The position numbers were made by a program, and so were the translations under genes. Positions 35,305 through 44,822 of a DNA stretch of 64,000 nucleotides are shown in pieces; positions within the stretch are counted from its first letter, which is position 1; each line of letters begins with the position of its first letter. The stretch comes from Capsulimonadaceae bacterium (GTDB lineage Bacteria; Armatimonadota; Armatimonadia; Armatimonadales; Capsulimonadaceae), in contig JARLGU010000028.1 in NCBI GenBank assembly GCA_031292625.1, forward strand, positions 1 to 64,000, read 5' to 3'. The notes below the pieces were generated by a model, which was not told the origin of the DNA, did no database searches, and saw nothing but the letters and a program-made list of their open reading frames with translations.

Positions 35305-35660
35305 TCAAATAATCGGACCCTCCGTTATTGGTCCCTCATAGAGTTCACACGCTAACAGACACGCAAGATACACAGGGATATCCTCGATGAGAATCAGACA
35401 TATTTCTACGCAGACAGGGGTGCATATGTGACCGTCTGCATCCGTCCATCCTTCGGGCTCCTCCCTGCAGTAACCGTAGAGGTTCACACCGCCGCCGGGT
35501 CTTAGTAGCGATGCGTGCAGAGGATCAGCCCCGTCTCACCATCGGTGTAGTAACCCCCATTTACCGTTGTACCCGACACGTCCGCCGATGGTGCCGTGCT
35601 CAAGCGCCCGCCCCAGGCATCATAGGCGTCGCTGGAAGCGACCATACCTGACGACGTTAG
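35305..35660 (-). pseudogene. RHS-repeat protein fragment with internal deletion
   Basis: Two pieces of an RHS core follow each other in different frames. One reads VASSDAYDAWGGRLSTA...GGYYTDGETGLILCTHRY, the usual ETGL-L---RY motif. The other reads MNLYGYCREEPEGWTDADGH, the usual NLYGYC-NDP---DPDG motif. The 13 or so residues normally between them (YDP-GRF-S-DP-G) are lost and the frame changes at about 35500. The second piece runs into a short unrelated tail to 35305. This is the decayed end of an RHS/YD-repeat gene, probably moved here with other mobile DNA. Confidence 0.6.
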
Positions 35661-35810
35661 TCGCTCGCCATGGATTGCTCGCCCTTTGTAAGGACAGTGA
35701 AGAACGCAGCTGCGGCTATCGATCTTCCGCACGGACTGGCGCGGCTGTTGAAGGAAATACGATGAACGCGGTTGCTGTGGAGGGAATGAGGAGAGGTGTG
35801 CAGTGTCCAT

Positions 35811-36168
35811 ACAAAACTACCAAGCGTATTCGAACGCCTAGCAGAACCGAAACGTAATTCGCTGGTCGTGATCTGCTTCTCAAATGGTTCGTATGCCCAC
35901 GCTTGCCCGATTCTTCTATTTCTCCCTCTTCCGGTTTTGGCGGATCGAATTGAGTTGCTCGTTGGAAGCAACACTGCTATTGGATGCAAATGGCTCTCAC
36001 GCATGATAAGAATTCAAAATTGAGCATCAGCAAACACATTCAAATTCCTGGGTTAGACCAAGATCGATAATAATATAGAAGGAAAAGCTAAGTCTACTGG
36101 ATAAGGTATTGGTACGCCATGTCTACGTGATTGAGTTCGTATCAAGCTGGATCACCAAGGGAAACCCC
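35811..36168. other. Gap before cas6
   Basis: About 360 bp without a supportable gene. Base composition is lower in GC than the neighbouring loci, especially 36020-36110. A TATAGAAGGAAAAG stretch near 36076 could hold a promoter for cas6, but no good -35 box pairs with it. Confidence 0.4.
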
Positions 36169-36933
36169 ATGCGTCTTCAGATCTACCTTACGATTGATCG
36201 TCCCTTTGCTATTCCTATCGATTATCAGGCGTTTACGTCGGCGGCCATCTACTCGTTCGTGTCCGCAGGAGACGTTGATTATGGACACTTCGTGCATGAC
36301 GAAGGGTACGTGGTCGCTGGCAAGGCCTTTAAACCGTTCACCCATTCCTGGTTACGCATACCGGCGAGCGCTCGCCGGATTGTCGGGGACCAACTCCGCA
36401 TTGCGCCGGGAGCGGTCGAATGGGTGGTTTCATCTCCGCTCGACGACTTTCTGCAGCCTTTCGCATCGGGCTTATTGCAATCTGGTTCGCTGCGCGTAGG
36501 CAATGAAGAATTGGCGATAAGGGAGATCGCGGCAGTGCCAGCGCCAGAGATTACGGAATCGATGCGGTTGACATGCCTCTCGCCGATTGTTGCATCGACG
36601 CGCCGTCCCGATGGATCGACTCAATTCCTTCGTCCATCCGATGGCCCTGCTGTCTTCTCCGAGGCAATCCGCAAGAACCTTGTCGCCAAGCACGCGGCGC
36701 TCTTCGGCGCGCCGCCGGTGGACGATCGTTTAGAGGTTGTATTCGATCCAGAGTATCTCGCCCGGCGCGGCGGCGGGACCAAGCTGACCCGCTACAAAGG
36801 GACAGATATTATCGGTATCCTTGCCCCGTTCACGGCAACAGGCTCGACAGAATTGATCCGACTCGGATACGATGCGGGCTTCGGTACGAGGGGCGCGCAA
36901 GGTTTTGGGTGCGTGGAGGTGAGGCAGCGGTGA
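36169..36933 (+). CDS. cas6: CRISPR pre-crRNA endonuclease Cas6
   Basis: 254 residues. Cas6 cuts the repeat RNA and usually stays on the 3' hairpin of the crRNA. The ferredoxin-like start MRLQIYLTIDRPFAIPIDYQ and the C-terminal glycine-rich loop GYDAGFGTRGAQGFGCVEV are typical. The start at 36169 is chosen because AAGGGA lies upstream and the family begins at this strand; 20 extra in-frame residues before it have no support. It is the first cas gene, 236 bp before cas8b, so it may have its own transcript. The length matches Cas6 proteins of subtype I-B. Confidence 0.9.
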   Translation: MRLQIYLTIDRPFAIPIDYQAFTSAAIYSFVSAGDVDYGHFVHDEGYVVAGKAFKPFTHSWLRIPASARRIVGDQLRIAPGAVEWVVSSPLDDFLQPFASGLLQSGSLRVGNEELAIREIAAVPAPEITESMRLTCLSPIVASTRRPDGSTQFLRPSDGPAVFSEAIRKNLVAKHAALFGAPPVDDRLEVVFDPEYLARRGGGTKLTRYKGTDIIGILAPFTATGSTELIRLGYDAGFGTRGAQGFGCVEVRQR

Positions 36934-37169
36934 CGGAGTTGTGCTCCGGGGTGCCGCTTCACCCTTAGAAACCGCACCCCAGAGTGTTCACCGCCGCAGG
37001 GTACCCAGGGACGGGACGGCTTACGTATACCCAAACAGTGAACGCGCTTAACGCTTACTACATATGGGTACTAGAATTCACATCCGCTGGTTCCGGTATT
37101 GGAACTATGTCGTAAGGGTTTCATTTGTAGTCGCACCGCCGCCAGCGGAGCCAACTTCAGGAGACTTCT

Positions 37170-38942
37170 ATGCTTGACACTGTGATTGAACTTGGCAAAA
37201 CCTTGCGTCTGTCGAGAAATGGCTTAAAGCACCACAGGTACATAAAGCAGGCACCGATGCGGGACGATAATAACCCGGTAGACTTTTGGACCGTTCCCGT
37301 AGCTCACGAGGGAAGTTTTGATTTCGGCGGCAGAGAGTTGTTGACCAGCGAGTATCAGCAAGCACAGTTGTATTACCTTAACTACAAGCAAGGCGATGCC
37401 GATTCTACAAAGCGGTACTTATTTGGCGACATATACCGGACAACGACGAAAACTGGCGAGGATGGCAACTTTCGGTTCGGTGATCCGAACAAGGGCAGTT
37501 GGATGGCCTTGAATTCGTTCCAGAGAGCAGAGGATACCCTGGCTTTGGATACCGAAAGGGTTCGCACCTTCCGCGCTTCATTTAGAAGCCAGCTAAATGA
37601 TATTGAAGAGTTCCTTCGCGCAAACCGCCATGTCTATCTTCACTTTGACTTCGACGGCAAAGGATGGCATGAGCTTGAGGAGCTCGATTTACTGAATGAG
37701 AGCATATTGAGTACGTTTTTCCATGCGACTGAACACGGCTATGTCATGCAAGCGTTCCTGTTCAAGACATTGGCGTCTGGCCAAAGCCGAGTTCCAGGAT
37801 TTGCGACCGCTCAGCGGCATCGGACGCGTGTCTTCAAGGACGAAGACGAAGCCCTTGACCTCCTCTATGGAATTAACTACGCATCACGTGCGACGATGCG
37901 CAAGAACGATATAAAGATTGTTGTGCTACCACGTGGCGCGGGGCTACATGCCGATGTAATCGAACGATTCTTTGAGCGGAACGCAAGAAGCGAGCCTACT
38001 CATCCTGCTATTGAACAAGGAGAGCGAGATGTTCGGACGGAGGTAGGGTCGCGGGCCGAGATAGGCAAACCTGATGAACTGTTCGCCTTGCTCGACACGG
38101 AAGACAGTGGGGAGAAGAGTATTGCCCAATTTGACTTTATATTCAGCAAAGCCGGGGGAACCCAGCCCGATATCGACATGATCGAGCTTGCCGGGTTGGA
38201 CAGATCAAAGCTCACGGCTATAAGTGATAGAGTTATCGCGGTTCGTGAAACAATTCACGCCAATCGAGATAGATTCTTTATCGAGGCATTTGGCAGGCCT
38301 CCTTTAAAGAAATTGAAAATCATCACCGTAACGACGGCTCTTAGCAATGTCTTAGGAGATATGACGCGCGCGAAGAAAAAATATCAAAACCATTTGCTAG
38401 GCATCCTTCCTAGAATATATACAGATACCTACTTTGAAGACCCAATCCTCTTGCCGGCGTTCGTAGAAAAAGTTGAGTTCAACACGCGCAATGACGCCCC
38501 AAACTATAACCTGTTAAAGTTCGATTACTTTTTTCTGGTCGCCATCCAGAATAATGGAGAGGAACAATTAATGCAACTACAAAGTTCACCATCTTATCAT
38601 ATAGGTCTACTATTGGGCAAGCTGGCGAGACCGTTGGCTGTCGAGATAAAGTCTTTCGAAAAGAACTACGTAGGACTGCTATCGAGGCGGATAGGCTCGC
38701 AATCTGACGTTATGAGGCTGGCGAACGACCTTCGGCAAAAGCTTGTAATGCACGAGAAGCTTTACCCTGATGTTCGTGACGCTTCGAACAATCTGTCCGA
38801 TGCGCTTCAGACTTGCGAGAAATACAACAAAGACGAATGCGCTTTCGGATTTTTCGAAAGTTACTTTAGACCGATTAGTGCGAAAGCTTTAGACACCACC
38901 TCCGAGGCGGCAACGATGTCCGGCCCCGAAACGGTCGCATAG
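37170..38942 (+). CDS. cas8b: Type I-B Cascade large subunit Cas8b (TM1802-like)
   Basis: 590 residues. The gene lies between cas6 and cas7, the place of the Cascade large subunit, and its size and Csh1/TM1802-like features (GKTLRLSRNGLKHHRYIKQ, HVYLHFDFDGKGWHELE, FFLVAIQNNGEEQ-type strands) fit Cas8b. The protein normally recognises the PAM and helps recruit Cas3. GGAG precedes the ATG nine bases upstream. I see no zinc-finger cysteine cluster. The gene is markedly less GC-rich than the metabolic genes around the island. The cas7 ATG lies 33 bp downstream. Assignment rests mainly on context and on a general match, because Cas8 proteins diverge fast. Confidence 0.82.
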   Translation: MLDTVIELGKTLRLSRNGLKHHRYIKQAPMRDDNNPVDFWTVPVAHEGSFDFGGRELLTSEYQQAQLYYLNYKQGDADSTKRYLFGDIYRTTTKTGEDGNFRFGDPNKGSWMALNSFQRAEDTLALDTERVRTFRASFRSQLNDIEEFLRANRHVYLHFDFDGKGWHELEELDLLNESILSTFFHATEHGYVMQAFLFKTLASGQSRVPGFATAQRHRTRVFKDEDEALDLLYGINYASRATMRKNDIKIVVLPRGAGLHADVIERFFERNARSEPTHPAIEQGERDVRTEVGSRAEIGKPDELFALLDTEDSGEKSIAQFDFIFSKAGGTQPDIDMIELAGLDRSKLTAISDRVIAVRETIHANRDRFFIEAFGRPPLKKLKIITVTTALSNVLGDMTRAKKKYQNHLLGILPRIYTDTYFEDPILLPAFVEKVEFNTRNDAPNYNLLKFDYFFLVAIQNNGEEQLMQLQSSPSYHIGLLLGKLARPLAVEIKSFEKNYVGLLSRRIGSQSDVMRLANDLRQKLVMHEKLYPDVRDASNNLSDALQTCEKYNKDECAFGFFESYFRPISAKALDTTSEAATMSGPETVA

Positions 38943-38975
38943 GACGAATTGGTTATCACTATTAAGGACAACGCT

Positions 38976-39902
38976 ATGGCTAACAATGAGTTTCCAGTTA
39001 CGAAGTCGGAGGTACTATTTCTTTACGAAAGCACCTATTCTGTTCCTAACGGCGATCCTTTTACAGGTGAGCAGCGTTACGATGAGGAGACGAAGCGCAT
39101 CCTGGTGAGCGATGTCCGGATTAAGCGATTTATACGCGACTACTTCATCGACAACGGTGTCGACGTGTTTGTCAGGAATGACCGGTCGAACGTCAAAGCT
39201 GCTAGCGAAGGGGACGCGGAATCCGGCTCCGCTGCCCGCTTTAACACGCTGGAAGCCAATGCGAAGAAAGGGGCCTCCGCGCAGGAGATCCTGACTGAAC
39301 TTATCGACGTTCGGCTATTTGGCGGCATTTCGACGAAGGCGAAAAATGCCATCAATCTTACAGGCCCTGTTCAGTTCGCGCTGCTGAATCCGTCTCTCAA
39401 CGCAGTTGATTTGCGGATGCACCAGAATACGTCCGTGTTTGCTTCAAGCACTGAAAAATCGCGCGGTGCCATTGGCACAACGACGGTCGTGCCTTATTCG
39501 CTCAACCAAATTCATGGTTGGGTTAATCCATACGCGGCGCGAGATACGAAACTGACGTCGAAGGATGTCGATGACATGCTCTGCGCGCTATGGAATAGCA
39601 TTAACAATGCGAATACACGCAGTAAGTCGAACCAGAGCTCTCTACTCTTACTGCAACTGGTTTACACTGAACCTTCCAAGAAACTCTACGGTTTGGATCG
39701 GACAATAAAGATTGTGCCTTGCGCGGACAAGCGCGAGGAGCAGTTACGAAGCCGCCACGACTATGCTCTCGATCTGTCAGCACTCAAGAGCCTCGTCAGT
39801 CGATCGCAAATGGTCAGTGCCGCAAACTTCTATACGGAAGATCTGTCGCTACGTAATGAGCTGTCGAACTCGGATAAGTTCCAAGAACTCAAAATCGTTT
39901 AA
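38976..39902 (+). CDS. cas7: Type I-B Cascade backbone subunit Cas7 (Csh2)
   Basis: 308 residues. RAMP protein that forms the crRNA-binding filament of Cascade. The N terminus has the Csh2 signature: KSEVLFLYESTYSVPNGDPF, then YDEETKRILVSDVRIKRFIR. Later come LIDVRLFGGIST, the LTGPVQFALLNPSLN segment and TTVVPYSLNQIHGWVNP. ATG at 38976 is preferred over an in-frame TTG at 38949 because AAGGA stands eight bases upstream. Its stop overlaps an in-frame ATG of the cas5 reading frame, showing a tight operon. Confidence 0.93.
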   Translation: MANNEFPVTKSEVLFLYESTYSVPNGDPFTGEQRYDEETKRILVSDVRIKRFIRDYFIDNGVDVFVRNDRSNVKAASEGDAESGSAARFNTLEANAKKGASAQEILTELIDVRLFGGISTKAKNAINLTGPVQFALLNPSLNAVDLRMHQNTSVFASSTEKSRGAIGTTTVVPYSLNQIHGWVNPYAARDTKLTSKDVDDMLCALWNSINNANTRSKSNQSSLLLLQLVYTEPSKKLYGLDRTIKIVPCADKREEQLRSRHDYALDLSALKSLVSRSQMVSAANFYTEDLSLRNELSNSDKFQELKIV

Positions 39903-39925
39903 TGCGATTCGGGGAGGAATATCTC

Positions 39926-40630
39926 ATGAACGGCATCATAATCCGAGTGAGTGGGCGGTGGGCGCAATTCCGCAAGCCGGAGACGAACAACACGCCGCTC
40001 ACGCATGACTTCATAACGAAGACGGCGATGATTGGCTTGGTCGGGGCAGTCCTCGGTGTAGAGCGCGGACCAATGCGCGCACTCTTTCCGCAACTCTGCG
40101 AAGATCTGCTATACGGAGTACTTATACGGGGCGTCGTTAAGAAACAGTCGTGGGCATTTACCCTTCGCAATGCTCACAAGCCTAACGATCCAGCGGAGAA
40201 GGCCCCTCGTCAAATGGAATTTATTCGAGACCCGGATTACTACGTGGCACTGGCCCTCCGAGGCGAGCGCTCGTCTGGGGTGTTCCAACAGTTCGCGGAC
40301 GCGGTTCAGAATTGCAAGGCCTGCTTTACACCCGTTCTCGGGCTTCACAATTGCCCTGCCGAACTCGAATGGTTGCACACAGGCGAATTCCTGGCTCGTC
40401 AGGAAACTTACCAGACAAAGGGCTTCGCATTGAGGACACATACGCTGGTAGGAAAGATAGAGCCACGCTTGCGAGTTGGATTCGAGCGGATACCTACGTA
40501 TCAAGATGACAATTGGTGGAACCGGCCAGACGGTTACCGAGAAGTCGTCTATCCTTCGGCTGGCACCGAACTCCAAGTGTCGGGGGAGCACTTTGTCTTT
40601 TCAACGGGGGAAGCATGGTGTTTGATCTAA
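39926..40630 (+). CDS. cas5: Type I-B Cascade subunit Cas5
   Basis: 234 residues. Cas5 caps the 5' handle of the crRNA and contacts Cas8. It opens MNGIIIRVSGRWAQFRKPET, then LTHDFITKTAMIGLVGAVLG, the typical Cas5 start, and contains GVLIRGVVKKQSWAFTLRN and FTPVLGLHNCPAE. The start at 39926 has a strong GGGGAGG eight bases upstream; an upstream ATG at 39902 overlaps the cas7 stop but has no such site. The cas3 start lies inside its 3' end. Confidence 0.92.
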   Translation: MNGIIIRVSGRWAQFRKPETNNTPLTHDFITKTAMIGLVGAVLGVERGPMRALFPQLCEDLLYGVLIRGVVKKQSWAFTLRNAHKPNDPAEKAPRQMEFIRDPDYYVALALRGERSSGVFQQFADAVQNCKACFTPVLGLHNCPAELEWLHTGEFLARQETYQTKGFALRTHTLVGKIEPRLRVGFERIPTYQDDNWWNRPDGYREVVYPSAGTELQVSGEHFVFSTGEAWCLI

Positions 40631-43110
40631 TCGCTGCGCTGCCTTCTCCCTTCGACAGATTTCGGTCGCATCCGGACAAGCTACTGCGCGAGCACGTGGG
40701 AGGCGTGATGGACGGCGTCCGGCACAGGACGGATCTCCCGACGGCGCTTGTCGCCGCGCTCTTTCATGACCTTGGAAAACTCAACCCCAATTTTCAGCCT
40801 AAGCTTGACGGCATTGACGTGCAAGAATACTCTAGCCACGCATACCTGTCGGCGCGGGCGTTCCTTGCCTTCTGCGCCACCAACCGCCGTCTCCGTCAGA
40901 AAATCGGGATCTTTAGCGACGTTGACGTGTTCAGTGTAGTTCACATGGTTGCACGGCATCATGGCAATCTCGGCGACGCTAAGTCCATCTTAGGCGCTTC
41001 AGAGCGAGCGGCGCTTTCGGAGTTTATGAAGTCACAGCCGGCCTTGCCGATTTCGAACTACCTGGGCCAGTGGTTGGAACATAGTGATTTTGACGTTCGC
41101 GAGCCAAGGTACGACGACCTCCTAGATAAGTTCGCACTCATGCCGGATGACACCCTGCGTACGATTGGCATTAAGCTTGAGTACTTCCTAAAGACGCAAT
41201 TCGGATTTGCGTGCCTCGTAGAGGCGGACAAGCGTGACGCAGGCAACAACAAGTGGTTCAGAAGAGATGACGACTTGGGGTGGGCACGCGAACAATTTAG
41301 CGAAAACCTATCGACGGCGTTGAGGAATCTCAGTTCCGTTACGCCGCTGAACCGCCTGCGGACCAGTATCCGTGACGAGGCCGTTCGTAATGTTCAGGTT
41401 TCTCTCGCTAAAGGCGAGCGCGTTTTTTCCCTTACGTCGCCGACCGGCTCAGGCAAGACCTTCACCTTGCTGGCGATTGCGGATGCGATCCGGACGAGCC
41501 GGCCAGATCATTCAATAATATATTCGTTGCCGTATCTCAGCATTACGGAGCAAGTTGAAGATGTGTGCCGGAACGTGGTCTTTACCGGCAATCCATCCTT
41601 TGTCACACGCGTTGACTCACGGTCCGAAAGTCTCGAACTTGAAATACTGCTGAAGCAGATCGAGAGTGACCCGTCGAAGACGTACGAACTGCTGAGCCGG
41701 AGCTTCTCAATCGAGACCTTCGATGCCGCTTTTATTGTTACTACGTTCGTGCAGTTCTTTGAGACGCTCCTTAGTAATCGGGGGGCAACATTGCTTCGAT
41801 TGCCGAACTTTTCAAAAAGCATCTTTCTGGTTGACGAACTGCAGGCGCTCCCGCAGCGCCTCTACACGTTTTTCGCCGCATACTTGCAAGCGTTTTGTGA
41901 ACTCTTCGACTCGTTTGCCGTTCTCTCGACCGCGACGATGCCTGCCCTTTGCCTCCCGGACGCCAATGTGTCGCCTGAGAAGGACGCGAGGAAACTATTT
42001 CCGTGTTACAGAACGCCTCGTGAGCTGCTGTCTTTTGAGAAGTACTACGGGGAGCCGGCTTTTAATCGATACCGAATACAGCCGTTGACGCAGGACAGAA
42101 CGCCGCTAACCCTTGATATCCTCGCCAAAGCGATCCAACACGGCGATGTCTCTTCCTTGATCATCCTCAACAGAATTGATGACACGCAGAACCTGTATAG
42201 AATGCTGAGCATGGGCTCGGAAGCAGATCAGGGCATTATATTGCTAAATACACACTTTATCCTTAACGATCGTCGTGAAAAAATTGAAAAATGCAAGCAG
42301 CGCCTGAAGGAGGGTAAGCGAACCATACTTATCTCCACGCAGCTGATCGAAGCCGGAGTGGATATCGACTTTCCTTGCGTATATCGTGATCTGTGCCCGC
42401 TGCCAAATCTAATACAGTCATCGGGACGGTGTAATAGGAACGGAGGTCTCCTGGGAGGCGGCGTTGTTTACTTTTTTGAGTTGCGTGACGAGCAAGGGAA
42501 GTCGCGCGCCGAAACGGTCTACCGCGACCCGTCCGACCGTTGGATACTCGACTTCTCGCGGCAAGCGATCCATAGTTCTATTCCAGAGGCTGACCTATTG
42601 TCAGTCCAGAGAGCCTATTTCGACTTGGTAAATAGCAAAATGCAGATCGGAAATCACCGGCTGTTGGTCGGCAACAAGAAGAAAACTGACAACCTCATCC
42701 AGAGAATCAACGAGGCCGCATTCGAAATCGTAGGTAGTTTTCGCCTCATTGATGAGAAGGACTTTGGTGCAGACTATCAATTCTATGTTCCCCAGGATGA
42801 AGGTGACCGCCTGTGGGAAGATCTTGGGCGACGTCTGTTTGAATTTGCCAAAACTGCCGCAGCAGCGTGCGGCCGGTTGCCTTTCGCGGAAATAAAACGC
42901 CGCCAACTGGCAATCGATGATCAACTGAGGCGCATGAGCGGCCGTGTCGTTCAAGTGCGTGCTTTTGATGAAAGAACTTTGCCGCCTTCGGAAATGAGAA
43001 ACTGCGTCGCCAGAGAAATCTGCGGAGTCCGAAAGCTTGCGCTGCCGGAAATAGACTATTCATCCGACACGGGGATCAAGTTAAATGGAGCGGGACACGC
43101 CATCATCTAG
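40615..43110 (+). CDS. cas3: Type I CRISPR nuclease-helicase Cas3
   Basis: 831 residues. An N-terminal HD nuclease domain (LREHVGGVMDGVRH, LFHDLGKLNP with H51-D52, SSHAYLSA, ARHHGN) is followed by a superfamily-2 helicase. Helicase motifs seen: SPTGSGKT (Walker A, K281), LVDELQALPQ (motif II, D407), LSTATMPA (motif III), ISTQLIEAGVDIDF and QSSGRCNRNG (motifs V and VI). All catalytic residues look intact, so target DNA degradation should work. The ATG at 40615 overlaps the end of cas5 by 16 bp and has GGGGG just upstream. It overlaps cas4 by 26 bp. Confidence 0.95.
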   Translation: MVFDLIAALPSPFDRFRSHPDKLLREHVGGVMDGVRHRTDLPTALVAALFHDLGKLNPNFQPKLDGIDVQEYSSHAYLSARAFLAFCATNRRLRQKIGIFSDVDVFSVVHMVARHHGNLGDAKSILGASERAALSEFMKSQPALPISNYLGQWLEHSDFDVREPRYDDLLDKFALMPDDTLRTIGIKLEYFLKTQFGFACLVEADKRDAGNNKWFRRDDDLGWAREQFSENLSTALRNLSSVTPLNRLRTSIRDEAVRNVQVSLAKGERVFSLTSPTGSGKTFTLLAIADAIRTSRPDHSIIYSLPYLSITEQVEDVCRNVVFTGNPSFVTRVDSRSESLELEILLKQIESDPSKTYELLSRSFSIETFDAAFIVTTFVQFFETLLSNRGATLLRLPNFSKSIFLVDELQALPQRLYTFFAAYLQAFCELFDSFAVLSTATMPALCLPDANVSPEKDARKLFPCYRTPRELLSFEKYYGEPAFNRYRIQPLTQDRTPLTLDILAKAIQHGDVSSLIILNRIDDTQNLYRMLSMGSEADQGIILLNTHFILNDRREKIEKCKQRLKEGKRTILISTQLIEAGVDIDFPCVYRDLCPLPNLIQSSGRCNRNGGLLGGGVVYFFELRDEQGKSRAETVYRDPSDRWILDFSRQAIHSSIPEADLLSVQRAYFDLVNSKMQIGNHRLLVGNKKKTDNLIQRINEAAFEIVGSFRLIDEKDFGADYQFYVPQDEGDRLWEDLGRRLFEFAKTAAAACGRLPFAEIKRRQLAIDDQLRRMSGRVVQVRAFDERTLPPSEMRNCVAREICGVRKLALPEIDYSSDTGIKLNGAGHAII

Positions 43111-43639
43111 CCCGCCCGCCTCCCTCTCCACCGTTCGGGTCACCGGGACGGAGGTGCATTACTACGTCTTGTGTCCACGAAAGCTGTGGTGGTTTTCGCA
43201 TGGGATCGAGCAGGAGCATGTCGGCGGGTCGCAGGGGGCGGAAAATGTGGCGATGGGGCAGATGCTGCATCAGGACAGCTATCCCGGCAAACCGCGCAAG
43301 GAGGTGATGATCGATGACCTCCTGCGAATCGATTTCCTGGACGATGGCGTGGTCCATGAGATCAAGAAGAGCAAAGGCGCGCAAAGGGCGACCCTTTACC
43401 AACTTCTTTACTACCTATACTACCTCAAGCGGGAAAAGGGCTTCGTCACGACCGGCGTCATCGACTATCCCAAACAGCGCCGTCGTGAAACCGTCGAGCT
43501 GACACCGCAGCGGGAAGCTGAGATTGAGGCGATCCTTGCCAGCGTGGCGTCGACGCGCAGCGAGTCAATACCGCCGGTCGTCGATGCCCCGATGCCAATC
43601 TGCAAGAAATGCGCGTACCAGGATCTCTGCTGGGGGTGA
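43085..43639 (+). CDS. cas4: CRISPR adaptation nuclease Cas4
   Basis: 184 residues. RecB-like 5'-3' nuclease with an Fe-S cluster that trims prespacers and sets PAM and orientation with Cas1-Cas2. One cysteine lies in YYVLCPRKLWW and three in ICKKCAYQDLCWG, giving the four-Cys set. The nuclease core is LLRIDFLDDGVVHEIKKSKG, with QLLYYLYYLKREKG. Length is usual for the family. It overlaps cas3 at its start and ends four bases before the cas1 GTG, so expression is coupled on both sides. Confidence 0.94.
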   Translation: MERDTPSSSPPASLSTVRVTGTEVHYYVLCPRKLWWFSHGIEQEHVGGSQGAENVAMGQMLHQDSYPGKPRKEVMIDDLLRIDFLDDGVVHEIKKSKGAQRATLYQLLYYLYYLKREKGFVTTGVIDYPKQRRRETVELTPQREAEIEAILASVASTRSESIPPVVDAPMPICKKCAYQDLCWG

Positions 43640-43643
43640 TGTC

Positions 43644-44810
43644 GTGAAAAACTATTACGTGATCTCGAACGGACGAATACGCCGGGACCAGAACACGATC
43701 TTCATCGATCAGGAATCGACTGGCCTTAAGAAGCCGATCCCTGTCGAAGATGTAGACAGCCTCTATGTGTTTGGCGAGGTCGATCTGAATACCAAACTGC
43801 TGAACTTTCTGACACAGAAGAGGATCGTCCTTCATGTCTTCAATTACTATGGCTACTACAGCGGCACTTACTACCCTCGCGAATATCTTCACTCCGGGTA
43901 CATGCTCGTCCAGCAAGTCGCCCACTATTCCGACGGCGCAAGGCGGCTTGCGATTGCTAAGGAAACGGTTCGGGCAGCGGCGCACTCGATGCTTAAGAAT
44001 GTCGGCTACTACGTTCGTCGCACTCCTGGTTCGGCTCTCGACGTCGAGCCGGCAGGTGAAATTGGGGCGAAAGACGTCAACTCCGGCGTCCCAACCGATG
44101 TGGATGTAGAAACGGCCGTTGACAGTGCCATTGAAATCGAGTCGCTAACGGATTCTCGTGGGCAAGATATTGACACTGGGCCTGCAGCGACAGATGATGG
44201 CGGGCTTAACGCGATCCAGGCGACGATCACGCGGCTGGCATCATCTATCGATTCGCAGACCTCCATTAACGATTTAATGGGCGTCGAGGGGAAGATGCGG
44301 GAGCGCTACTATGAGGCTTGGGGCTCGATCCTGCGCGGGGATTGGGAGTTTGAGAGACGCGTCCGCAGGCCGCCCGATAACGAGGTGAATGCTCTCATTT
44401 CATTTGGTAACTCGATCTTGTACACGGTATGCACGAGCGAGATTTACCGGACGCAGCTGACGCCAACGATCTCGTATTTGCACGAGCCGGGCGAGCGCCG
44501 CTTTTCGCTCGCCCTCGATATCTCGGAACTATTCAAGCCGCTGATAGTCGATCGCGCAATTTTCCGGCTGCTGAATACGCGGCAATTGACCGAGGCGCAT
44601 TTCGACCGATCGCTCGACGGTTGCGTGTTGAATGAAGCCGGCAAGCGCCTCTACCTGGCTGCGCTCGAGGAGCGCTTGGCATCGACGATCCGCCATCGAC
44701 GTCTCGGACGGCACGTGTCGTATCGGCACTTGATCCGCCTGGAGTGCTACAAGCTGATCCGGCATTTGACGGGCATCGAACCATATCGCGCTTTTCGGGC
44801 ATGGTGGTGA
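43644..44810 (+). CDS. cas1: CRISPR integrase Cas1 with an acidic insert
   Basis: 388 residues from a GTG start with GGGGG six bases upstream. Metal-dependent integrase of new spacers. It begins MKNYYVISNGRIRRDQNTIF; the catalytic part has LMGVEGKMRERYYEAW (E215), SYLHEPGERRFSLALDISEL (H280 and D292/E295). Most Cas1 proteins of this type have about 330 residues. The difference is an insert at about residues 127-187 between YYVRR and the linker ITRLASSID. It is rich in Asp, Glu, Thr and Ala and looks disordered. No frameshift is seen. The insert and its charge are unusual; the active site is complete. Confidence 0.94.
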   Translation: MKNYYVISNGRIRRDQNTIFIDQESTGLKKPIPVEDVDSLYVFGEVDLNTKLLNFLTQKRIVLHVFNYYGYYSGTYYPREYLHSGYMLVQQVAHYSDGARRLAIAKETVRAAAHSMLKNVGYYVRRTPGSALDVEPAGEIGAKDVNSGVPTDVDVETAVDSAIEIESLTDSRGQDIDTGPAATDDGGLNAIQATITRLASSIDSQTSINDLMGVEGKMRERYYEAWGSILRGDWEFERRVRRPPDNEVNALISFGNSILYTVCTSEIYRTQLTPTISYLHEPGERRFSLALDISELFKPLIVDRAIFRLLNTRQLTEAHFDRSLDGCVLNEAGKRLYLAALEERLASTIRHRRLGRHVSYRHLIRLECYKLIRHLTGIEPYRAFRAWW

Positions 44811-44822
44811 AGGGAGCGCGCC

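Noticed and set aside
35657-36004. 115-codon open frame on the minus strand
   Set aside because: No ribosome-binding site and no family resemblance; its 3' part overlaps the RHS fragment in another frame.
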